Source of the DNA: an uncultured Kiritimatiellota bacterium
GTDB lineage: Bacteria; Verrucomicrobiota; Kiritimatiellia; RFP12; UBA1067
Reading direction: 5' to 3'
DNA length: 34,458 bases
NCBI GenBank assembly: GCA_934675625.1
Contig: CAKURH010000035.1
Location: 1 to 34,458 of the forward strand
Positions 1 through 6,590 of this stretch are shown here, piece by piece; the stretch's first letter is position 1, and every line of letters starts with the position of its first letter. The translations under genes were made by a program, and so were the position numbers. The notes beneath the pieces are model-generated. The model was not told where the DNA came from and made no database searches. It was given only the letters and a program-made list of their open reading frames with translations.

Positions 1-887
1 ATGAAGCGCGCGACCCACGGCTTCGCCTTCATGTTCCGCTCGGCCGTCGCGACCGTGACGGGCAGCGTCGCCGCCGAGCTCTTCGTGAAGAGCGCCATCA
101 GCAGGGCCGGCGTCATCTGGCGCATGACCTTGTAGCCGTTCACGCCGCGCAGGCAGCAGACGAGCGGCAGCACGACGAAGAACTGGATGAGGTTGCCGCC
201 GAGGACGACGAGCACGTACTTGCCGATCGAGTCGACGACGACGCCCGCCGACATCTGCGCGGCGAGCTGCGCGGCGAACGCGACGATGCCGACCGGGAGC
301 GCCCAGATGAGCCCCTTGATGAGCCCGAAGAAGACCTCCTGAAGCCCGCAGAGCGCCCGGTGGAGCGTCCGCACGTTCTCGCTCGTCTTGCCGAGGATCG
401 CGATGGCGATGCCGAGCCCGGCGGAGATGAGGACGATCGGCAGCACGTTGCCCGTCAGGAACGGCCCCACGAGGTTGTTGGGAATCGCGTTGAGGATGTG
501 TCCGTAGACCGTGTCGGGCGTCTCGGCCATCTTCGCGACCGTGCCCTTCGCGGTCTCGGAGACGGACGACAGCGCGTCCGGCGACAGCGCGCCGGGCTGG
601 ACGACGAGGTAGAGTCCGAGGCCGACGAGCGCGGCGAGGAACGACGTGAAGACCGTGAGCGAGAGCGTCTTCGCGAAGACGCGGCCCATGTTCTTCCCCT
701 CGCCGAGCGAGGCCATCGCCGTCAGGATCGCGAGCGCGACGGTCGGCACGGCGACGAACTGGAAGCACCGCGTGTAGGCGGAGGCGACGAAGTCCATGAA
801 GGCGTTGAGCGCGCCGTGGTTGAGACAGCCGAGCGCCGCGCCGACGACGAGCGCGAGCGTCCAGACGATTGCCTGCTTGAATTTCAT
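1..887 (-). CDS. Dicarboxylate/amino acid:cation symporter (DAACS family), 3' end outside window
   Basis: This is probably a sodium- or proton-coupled importer of C4-dicarboxylates or acidic amino acids in the inner membrane. The frame opens with ATG at 887 (MKFKQAIVWTLALVVGAALG) and stays open to the window edge, giving 295 residues without a stop. It shows repeated long hydrophobic segments and family-like stretches such as FQFVAVPTVALAILTAMASL, NNLVGPFLTGNVLPIVLISA and the serine-rich hairpin FTKSSAATLPVT, which matches the substrate-binding HP2-type loop of the GltP/DctA fold. The start overlaps the ispE stop by four bases (ATGA), so the two genes are probably translationally coupled. The substrate cannot be told from sequence. 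The C-terminal part lies beyond base 1. Confidence 0.85.
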   Translation of the reverse strand, partial: MKFKQAIVWTLALVVGAALGCLNHGALNAFMDFVASAYTRCFQFVAVPTVALAILTAMASLGEGKNMGRVFAKTLSLTVFTSFLAALVGLGLYLVVQPGALSPDALSSVSETAKGTVAKMAETPDTVYGHILNAIPNNLVGPFLTGNVLPIVLISAGLGIAIAILGKTSENVRTLHRALCGLQEVFFGLIKGLIWALPVGIVAFAAQLAAQMSAGVVVDSIGKYVLVVLGGNLIQFFVVLPLVCCLRGVNGYKVMRQMTPALLMALFTKSSAATLPVTVATAERNMKAKPWVARF

Positions 888-1732
888 AGTTTCAGTTTCC
901 TTTCTTCTGTTGGATTGTCGAGTGGATGTGATGCGTGAACAAGACGGGAGATCCAGGTCGTGCAGCCGAGCGCGCGCAGGCGCTCCGCGATCGACAGGGC
1001 AGACGGCGCATCCGGCGCGAAGCCGTAGACGACCGAGCCCGAACCGCTCATCATCACGTCCGCCGCGCCGGCCGCGACGAGGGCCGCGAGGGCGAACGCG
1101 ATTTCGGGATGGCACGCACAGGCCGCCGCCTGAAGGTCGTTGACGGGGCCCGTCGCCGGCGTTGTGCGCGGCGTGCAGCGGGCGTAGACCTCGGCCGTCG
1201 ACGACGAGACGCCGGGGTGGACGAGGACGAGCGGCCGCCGGTCGCCCGTCGGCGCGAGGACGCGCACGCGCTCGCCGCGCCCCTCCATCCAGACCGGCGC
1301 GCGAAAGTGCTGCGCGAGCACGAGCGCGGGGACGTCGCTGCCGACCGTCGCGCCGAGCGCGGCCAGCTCTTCGGGTGACTTGCCGAGGCGCCAGCATTCG
1401 TTCAGCGCGCGCAGGGTCGCCGCCGCGTCGGCGCTGCCGCCGCCGAGCCCGCCGCCGACGGGGATGCGCTTGACGACGCGGATGCGCGCGCCGAGCGACG
1501 GACGCGACGGCGCACAGCTCGCGCGGAGCGCCCGCGCCGCCTTGACGATCAGGTCGTCTTCGCCGTAGCCCGTGTCGGACGCGATTACGCCGTCTTCGGT
1601 CGGCTCGACCGTCAGCGTGTCCGCGAGCGCAATCGGCTGGACGCGCGAACGCAGCTCGTGAAAGCCGTCCGCGCGCTTGCCGTAGACTTCAAGCGTGAGG
1701 TTGATTTTCGCGTAGGCTTCGAGTGTTGTCAT
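884..1732 (-). CDS. ispE: 4-diphosphocytidyl-2-C-methyl-D-erythritol kinase
   Basis: IspE phosphorylates the 2-hydroxyl of CDP-methylerythritol in the cytosolic MEP pathway to isoprenoids. The protein (282 aa) has the N-terminal AYAKINLTLEVYGKRADGFH block and the GHMP-kinase ATP loop VGGGLGGGSADAAATL, and ends with the SGSGSVVYG glycine-rich segment, all typical of the family at normal length. I chose ATG at 1732 because it places the AKINL motif seven residues in, as in known IspE proteins. An upstream in-frame ATG at 1753 would add seven residues and coincides with a promoter-like TGGTAGCAT. The gene is followed directly by the symporter through an ATGA overlap. Confidence 0.93.
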   Translation of the reverse strand: MTTLEAYAKINLTLEVYGKRADGFHELRSRVQPIALADTLTVEPTEDGVIASDTGYGEDDLIVKAARALRASCAPSRPSLGARIRVVKRIPVGGGLGGGSADAAATLRALNECWRLGKSPEELAALGATVGSDVPALVLAQHFRAPVWMEGRGERVRVLAPTGDRRPLVLVHPGVSSSTAEVYARCTPRTTPATGPVNDLQAAACACHPEIAFALAALVAAGAADVMMSGSGSVVYGFAPDAPSALSIAERLRALGCTTWISRLVHASHPLDNPTEERKLKL

Positions 1733-1743
1733 GAGAGGTTCGT

Positions 1744-1753
1744 ATGCTACCAT
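1744..1753 (-). promoter_or_regulatory. Candidate extended -10 promoter of ispE
   Basis: The minus strand reads ATGGTAGCAT, which matches the TGG plus hexamer pattern of other promoters in this window (ATGGTATAAT) with two changes in the hexamer. The hexamer ends 11 nt before the preferred ispE ATG. No clear -35 element is seen. Confidence 0.35.
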
Positions 1754-1796
1754 AATTCGCCGTCGGCTGTCAATTCGCCGGACGACACCACGCCGA

Positions 1797-3080
1797 TCAG
1801 TCCTCGCGCCATTTGATGTAGCGAACCTTCCCGTCCTTCACGTAGCACTCGCACGTGGCCTCGTGCCTCATGCCCATCGACTCGGCGACGATCTTCATCT
1901 TGAAGACCGTGTTCTCGTCCGCCGTGTAGCAGAGGTACTGGTTCGCGTCCGAGCCGATGTCGACGTTCGCGTTGTCCGAGACGCGCTGGCAGAGGTCGTT
2001 CCAGTCCTTGTAGGGCCACCAGTCGCGCGTCTCGTCGACGTCGCCGCCGTCCGGCATGACGGACCGCGTCTCGACGATCGCCCGCGCGATCTCCTCCGAC
2101 TCCTCGGTGTCGCCGTCGGCCGTCGCGTCCTCGTTGAAGACGCCGGGCACGGTCATGAGCTGGTCGACCGTGCAGTCGTTGACGTTGACCTTCGCGCTCC
2201 CCGACGTGCCGAAGACGCTGACGACGCCCTTCAGCCTCGGATTGTCCTCCGACTCGTCCGCGTCCGGATGCAGGAGCCCGCCGGTGAGGACGGCCGGGAA
2301 GTCGCGGAAGCCGCGCACCGAGGCAAGCTCCTTGATGTCGGGGATCGAGCCGTTGCGCGGCCGCCGCTTCTCCTCCTTCGCGGCGTTGCGCGCCGCCTTG
2401 CCGCGCGCGGACTTCTCGGCCTGCTCGTCCGCCTCCTCGTACCAGGCCGCCTCCGCGCCGTCGTCCTCCTCCGGCTGGCAGTCCGCAAGCGGCCCCTTCG
2501 ACACGGTGTCGTCCTCGTCGCGCCAGTCGTTCCAGCTCGCGATGAGGAGGTTCATGAGGTTGTGCCGCTTCGTGCCGCGCCCGTCCGCCTCCGGCACGTC
2601 GACCTCCAGCTCCTCGTCGATGCCGGACGCCTTGAGGATCATCTGCCAGCGCAGCGCGTAGTTCTTGTCGCCGCCCGCGTACAGCTCGTTGACGTTGATG
2701 CCGTTCTCCTCGCCGGAGTTGGCGAGCTGGATCTCGACCGTGACCGTGCCGGACTCCTCGTCCTCCTCGTCCAGCAGGATCGGCCCGACCGTGCACTTCG
2801 ACTCGAACTTGAGCGCGCGCTTCTCCAGGTAGAAGCGGTCCTCCTCGTCCAGCTCCTTCGGGTTCTCGTCCTCGCTCCACGCCTTCGCCTCGTTGAAGCC
2901 AAGCAGAATCGTCTCGCCGAGGATGCGCCCCGGCTCGACAAGGCGGTTGACGCGGTTGCGCTCGCGCACGTAGACGTTGATGCCCGCCTGCTGGTGCGCC
3001 TCGAACGCGAAGGAGAAGACCATGACCGAGAGGACGGCGATGATCCAGAGCGCAACGATGAGGGCGCTGCCGCGTCTCAT
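1797..3080 (-). CDS. gspK: Type II secretion minor pseudopilin GspK-like protein
   Basis: GspK caps the tip of the type II secretion pseudopilus. The protein (427 aa) starts MRRGSALIVALWIIAVLSVM: a short basic leader, a glycine and then a hydrophobic helix. It has no glutamate at mature position 5, which is characteristic of GspK rather than the other pseudopilins. The body is larger than the other pseudopilins, as usual for GspK. It includes VFGTSGSAKVNVNDCTVDQLMTVPGV, close to the helix-hairpin-like segment seen in GspK proteins, and is rich in acidic and linker-like stretches. The start overlaps the upstream gspJ stop by four bases (ATGA). Assignment rests on the N-terminus, size and position after gspJ. 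Confidence 0.8.
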   Translation of the reverse strand: MRRGSALIVALWIIAVLSVMVFSFAFEAHQQAGINVYVRERNRVNRLVEPGRILGETILLGFNEAKAWSEDENPKELDEEDRFYLEKRALKFESKCTVGPILLDEEDEESGTVTVEIQLANSGEENGINVNELYAGGDKNYALRWQMILKASGIDEELEVDVPEADGRGTKRHNLMNLLIASWNDWRDEDDTVSKGPLADCQPEEDDGAEAAWYEEADEQAEKSARGKAARNAAKEEKRRPRNGSIPDIKELASVRGFRDFPAVLTGGLLHPDADESEDNPRLKGVVSVFGTSGSAKVNVNDCTVDQLMTVPGVFNEDATADGDTEESEEIARAIVETRSVMPDGGDVDETRDWWPYKDWNDLCQRVSDNANVDIGSDANQYLCYTADENTVFKMKIVAESMGMRHEATCECYVKDGKVRYIKWRED

Positions 3081-4894
3081 TTCTTCTTCCCCCCTTTCTT
3101 CTCCTTCTCCTCGTTTCCCGGCGGCGTCGCGCCGTCAAGCGACTGCTCGTGGATCGGGATGCGGACGATGCGCACCATCGGCGCGCGATCCGTCCGAGAG
3201 CGGAAGTTCTCGTCCGGCTTCTCGATGTAGAACGTGAGCTCGACCTTGTACGGCACGGCGTTCGACTCGGCGAACGTGTCCTCGAAGTTCCGCTTCTCGT
3301 TCTCGCCCTCGCCCTTCGCGCCGCCCTTTTGGTCCTCGGCCTTCGCGAGGACGCGGCAGTTGAACCCCGACACGCCGTCCGCGACGAGGATTGGCTGGTA
3401 GAGGTCGGCGTTGCCGAACGAGTAGTCGGTGTCGTCGCTGTCGTCCTTCGGGATGAGCGCGGCGTCGCCGCAGAGCCGCGCGTAGAGCCCCGTCTTCTGG
3501 ATCGGCTCGGCGTAGTCGTCGTTGCCCTCCTCCAGCACCATCACCTGCACGCGGTGGACGGTGTCGGCGAGCGCGCTCTTCGTGCCGACGATCGCCGGGC
3601 CCGTCTTCGACCAGGTGATGACGTCCGACCGGTCGGGGCGCTCGCCCTTGCCCCTGTCTTCAAGGACAAACCCGTAGTCGGCGTTCTGCTGGCCGTCATG
3701 CGGATAGTACATCGAGCGCAGCCCGGCGACGACCTGGCCCAAGGCGTAGTCGGTGCGCTGCATCTTGTCGAGGTAGTCGGCGGACACCTGCCAGCCGCGC
3801 GAGACGGACTGGAATGTCATCACGCTCAGCGCCGTGAGGACGCCCACCAAGAGCGTCGCCAGCAGCATCTCGACGAGCGTAAAGCCCCGCCTCTTGATCG
3901 ACTTGTTCTCCCTGACGACTTCCCACCGGCCACCCTTGTCGGGGCCGATGCGCCGAAGGCGCTGCGCGTCTTTGAGGCCGGCGACATGCTTCTGGATCGC
4001 GCTCCGCGAAATCCCCAGCGCGCCGACCAGTTCGGCAAACGTGACCTTGGGGTTCGCGGACACCAGTTCAAGGATGCGGTCGGCCGTTTTCTTACCACCT
4101 TTTCTTACCACCGTTTTCTTACCACTCTGCCGCACGCCCCGCGCCTTGATCGTCCGCAGGATGACGTCGAGCATGAAGTCGATGAACGCGCCCGCATCGC
4201 CCGCCGCCTGTGCGGACTGAAACGCCCGATAGTAACGCGACTGATGGCTGAAGACCATGTTCTCGACGGGCGCGGCATAGAAAAGCGGATTCCACCGTCC
4301 AAGAATCGCCGTCTGCCACAGGCGGCCCACGCGCCCGTTGCCGTCCGGGAACGGATGGATGCATTCAAAGGCAAAATGGAAAACGCAGCTCTTGATGAGC
4401 GGCAGGTCCTTCGCGCGCTTCAGCCACGCGAAGAGGTCCTTCATCAGGAACGGGACATGATCCCACGGCGGCGCGTGGTGCAACGCCTCGCCCTTTGCAT
4501 TGAAGACGCCGACATTGCACGTTCGCCATTTGCCCGGACGCTCCACCAGCCCCTGCGTCATCAGGGCATGCGCCCTCAGGAGGTCGCGCGCGGACAGCGG
4601 ATCGAACGTCTCGACCGCCGCATAGGCCGCCTGAGCCCCCTTGATCTCGTCAATCTCGCGTTTCGATCCGACCACACGCTTTCCCGACAGGATGGCCGTG
4701 ACCTGTTCCTCCGTGAGCGTGTTGCCCTCGATTGCGGTCGTGCCGCGAATCGTCCGAATGCGGTTGAGCTTCCGCAGCCGAACGCCGTCAGGCCCTTCCA
4801 TCAGGATCTTGTAGCGTTCGAGTGCGGCCGAAATCTCAGACACCAAGCTGACTGCCTTGGCACTGACCGTGTAGACTGGATCCCCAAAAGTCAT
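3077..4894 (-). CDS. Fic-domain AMP-transferase fused in frame to a GspJ-like pseudopilin
   Basis: One 605-residue frame joins two unrelated proteins. Residues 1 to about 330 are a class II Fic protein. It has an N-terminal inhibitory motif TTAIEG (52-57), a flap HHAPPWDHVPFLM, the catalytic motif HPFPDGNGRVGR (180-191) and a C-terminal winged helix-turn-helix (about 270-326). Fic proteins typically transfer AMP to target hydroxyls. From residue 331, KSIKRRG/FTLVEMLLATLL is a complete type IV prepilin leader and helix (cleavage after G337, Glu at mature +5), followed by a GspJ-sized domain of 268 residues. There is no stop and no ATG, GTG or TTG between the two parts; AAC occupies the place where the gspJ start codon would be expected. 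ATG 4894 is chosen because it starts the Fic fold and lies 9 nt after a TATAAT box. The gspK start overlaps the stop. Confidence 0.85.
   Translation of the reverse strand: MTFGDPVYTVSAKAVSLVSEISAALERYKILMEGPDGVRLRKLNRIRTIRGTTAIEGNTLTEEQVTAILSGKRVVGSKREIDEIKGAQAAYAAVETFDPLSARDLLRAHALMTQGLVERPGKWRTCNVGVFNAKGEALHHAPPWDHVPFLMKDLFAWLKRAKDLPLIKSCVFHFAFECIHPFPDGNGRVGRLWQTAILGRWNPLFYAAPVENMVFSHQSRYYRAFQSAQAAGDAGAFIDFMLDVILRTIKARGVRQSGKKTVVRKGGKKTADRILELVSANPKVTFAELVGALGISRSAIQKHVAGLKDAQRLRRIGPDKGGRWEVVRENKSIKRRGFTLVEMLLATLLVGVLTALSVMTFQSVSRGWQVSADYLDKMQRTDYALGQVVAGLRSMYYPHDGQQNADYGFVLEDRGKGERPDRSDVITWSKTGPAIVGTKSALADTVHRVQVMVLEEGNDDYAEPIQKTGLYARLCGDAALIPKDDSDDTDYSFGNADLYQPILVADGVSGFNCRVLAKAEDQKGGAKGEGENEKRNFEDTFAESNAVPYKVELTFYIEKPDENFRSRTDRAPMVRIVRIPIHEQSLDGATPPGNEEKEKKGGKKK
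4085..4125 (-). repeat. Three tandem 13/14-bp repeats inside the Fic part
   Basis: The minus strand holds three consecutive units: GTGGTAAGAAAACG, GTGGTAAGAAAAG, GTGGTAAGAAAACG (14, 13 and 14 bp). They encode the basic linker between the Fic core and the winged helix-turn-helix. Because the unit lengths are not multiples of three, losing or gaining one unit would shift the frame and remove the HTH and the pseudopilin from the product. Confidence 0.85.
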
Positions 4895-4903
4895 CGCAGG
4901 GGG

Positions 4904-4913
4904 ATTATACCAT
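4904..4913 (-). promoter_or_regulatory. Extended -10 promoter of fic-gspJ, leaderless arrangement
   Basis: The minus strand reads ATGGTATAAT, a perfect -10 hexamer with a TGG extension, ending 9 nt before the Fic ATG at 4894. The intervening CCCCCTGCG has no Shine-Dalgarno sequence, so the transcript would start at or next to the start codon. There is no good -35 element. Confidence 0.65.
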
Positions 4914-4930
4914 ATTCGCAACGGCCCAAC

Positions 4931-5006
4931 TACGGCTTGCGCCAAAGCGTGACGTAGCTCTCCTGTTCCTTCTTGCCACGCCCCTGGCCGCGCTGCCCCC
5001 ACGTGA
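4931..5006 (-). pseudogene. Duplicated 3' remnant of gspI (24 codons)
   Basis: Bases 4933-5006 match the 3' end of the intact gspI (17341-17414) at 70 of 74 positions. In the gspI frame the remnant encodes TWGQRGQGRGKKEQESYVTL then WRKP and a TAG stop, against WRKPE and TGA in the full gene. All four differences (GGC/GGG, CGT/CGC, GAA/GAG, CTT/CTC) are synonymous. There is no start codon or upstream part, so it is not a gene now. It marks the edge of the 12.3-kb block that separates gspI from gspJ. Confidence 0.85.
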
Positions 5007-5082
5007 AGCAACGTCTCACACGACGAAACGGAATTGTTCTCACACGGAGATACGGAGGCACGGAGGGAAACTACCACTGGGG
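5007..5082. other. Junction spacer with short ACGGAG tandem motif
   Basis: This 76-bp stretch joins the gspI remnant to the end of the phosphoesterase gene. I see no gene in it. The plus strand contains ACACGGAGATACGGAGGC followed by ACGGAGG, three close copies of an ACGGAG core, resembling short dispersed intergenic repeats. A whole-genome search for this motif would show whether it is a repeat family. Confidence 0.4.
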
Positions 5083-6561
5083 TCAGCAACTCAGTTCAGT
5101 AGCGGGTGTCCAGTCCGTGGCAATGGCCGCGCCGAACTTGCCCCACTCGTTGACGGGACGCACGGTGAAGCGCACCTCGCCGCAGTCGGGAATCGCCTCC
5201 GCCGCGAAGCGGCAGGTCACGGGCGCGACGTCCTTTTCCGCCGGCAGCAGCGCGTTCGGCGAATACACGCGGCTCGACGCGACGGTGCGGACGACGCCGG
5301 AGATGCGCGACTCGCAGTCCACCTGGAAGTCGAACACCCGCACGCCGCCGTCCCGTCCGTTCACCGGCGGGAACGCGACCTCGACCTGCGGATGCGCGCG
5401 GCCCGCGCGATCCTTCCCGGCGGCGATCCGCCGCACCGACACCGCGGCACCCGGCGCGAACTGCGGCGGACGCGACGCGGCGGCACGGGGCTCCAGACGG
5501 TAGGGCCGGTTCGACGGGTTGCCGAGCGGGATCACCCAGTCCGGCCCCAGCCGCAGCCCGTACTCGAAGTCGCGCCGCTCCAGCGTAATCCGGTCGTCGA
5601 AGACCTCCATCACCATGCCCTGCCGGCACTTCCCGAAGTCCAGCCACGGCATCTCCTTGGACGGGTTCATCCGGTCGTCCCATGCGTGCCCATTCTCGCG
5701 TCCTGCGAAGGTGAACTCCCAGCCGCTCGTCGAACTGCACCCGACGGACGTGAACGCCCCCTGCCAGATCGTCCGCTCCTCCAGGAGCGAGATGTGGGAA
5801 TGTCCCGAAAAGGCGATGCAGTTGGGGTAGTCCGACAGGATGCGCGTTGACGTCCCGTCGTCGTACGAGTCATCCGCATACGGCGCGGAGCAGGTGTCGC
5901 GCGGATGCTCGTGCTGGCAGTAGAAGAACGGGCGCGACGGGTCGAGTTCGGCCCCGTGCGCGGCGAACCACGCCGGCAGCGGGTTCGGGTCATTGACGAG
6001 ACCGCGCGCCAAGGGCAGTGTCCGCCCCTCGTCCCCGACGAGCGACACCCAGTTCCGCAGAACGAAGGTGTAGCCTTTGACCTTCTTGATCATGACCGGG
6101 GCGTAGTCCTCGTGGAAAAGCTCGCGCCAGAACTTCTCACGGTTGAAATAGAAGCCGAACCGCTTCGCCTCCTCGATCGTCTCGATGGGCCATTGTCCGC
6201 CGCCGTAGCAGAAGCCGTCCACGTCGTGGTTGCCCGTGAGGAACAGCCGCTCGACGTGCGCACCGTCGGGGCGGCGGTCGTCCGGGAAGACCTCGAACCA
6301 GATCCGCGCGACGTCGGCGAACTCGTTGTAATGCCCCCACGTGGCGAGGTCGCCCGTGACGAGCACCGCATCGACCTTCCGGTCGCGGTAGAATTCCAGC
6401 GCGCGGCGCCAGATCTCGGCGGAGTGGTCGCGCTTGACGTGGATGTCCGAGAGGATCCCGACGCGCAAGTTGGTCCGCGCGGCGGCGAACGCGGGCAGGT
6501 GCGCCGCCCCGGCCGCGCACGCGGCGCCGACCACAAAGTTCCGTCTTGTCAACATGTCCAT
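5083..6561 (-). CDS. Tat-exported calcineurin-like metallophosphoesterase
   Basis: This is a predicted periplasmic phosphoesterase of 492 aa; its substrate is unknown. The N-terminus MDMLTRRNFVVGAACAAGAA is a twin-arginine signal followed by an alanine-rich helix. The metal-binding motifs of the calcineurin-like fold follow in order: GILSDIH, VTGDLATWGH, LTGNHDVDGF, a histidine in FYCQHEH, and FSGHSHISL. The last 120 residues form a separate beta-rich C-terminal domain. The start at 6561 is preceded by a purine-rich AAGAAGGGAAAG. It is the last gene of the glycosidase block and starts 29 nt after the GH106 stop, so it may remove phosphate or sulfate-like groups from glycans or simply travel with them. 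Confidence 0.85.
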   Translation of the reverse strand: MDMLTRRNFVVGAACAAGAAHLPAFAAARTNLRVGILSDIHVKRDHSAEIWRRALEFYRDRKVDAVLVTGDLATWGHYNEFADVARIWFEVFPDDRRPDGAHVERLFLTGNHDVDGFCYGGGQWPIETIEEAKRFGFYFNREKFWRELFHEDYAPVMIKKVKGYTFVLRNWVSLVGDEGRTLPLARGLVNDPNPLPAWFAAHGAELDPSRPFFYCQHEHPRDTCSAPYADDSYDDGTSTRILSDYPNCIAFSGHSHISLLEERTIWQGAFTSVGCSSTSGWEFTFAGRENGHAWDDRMNPSKEMPWLDFGKCRQGMVMEVFDDRITLERRDFEYGLRLGPDWVIPLGNPSNRPYRLEPRAAASRPPQFAPGAAVSVRRIAAGKDRAGRAHPQVEVAFPPVNGRDGGVRVFDFQVDCESRISGVVRTVASSRVYSPNALLPAEKDVAPVTCRFAAEAIPDCGEVRFTVRPVNEWGKFGAAIATDWTPATELSC

Positions 6562-6590
6562 CTCTTTCCCTTCTTTAACTGAACCCATTG

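Noticed and set aside
1731..3230. Long plus-strand open frame (about 500 codons) opposite gspK
   Set aside because: It is arginine- and valine-rich low-complexity sequence opposite a recognisable pseudopilin; a typical antisense shadow of high-GC third positions.
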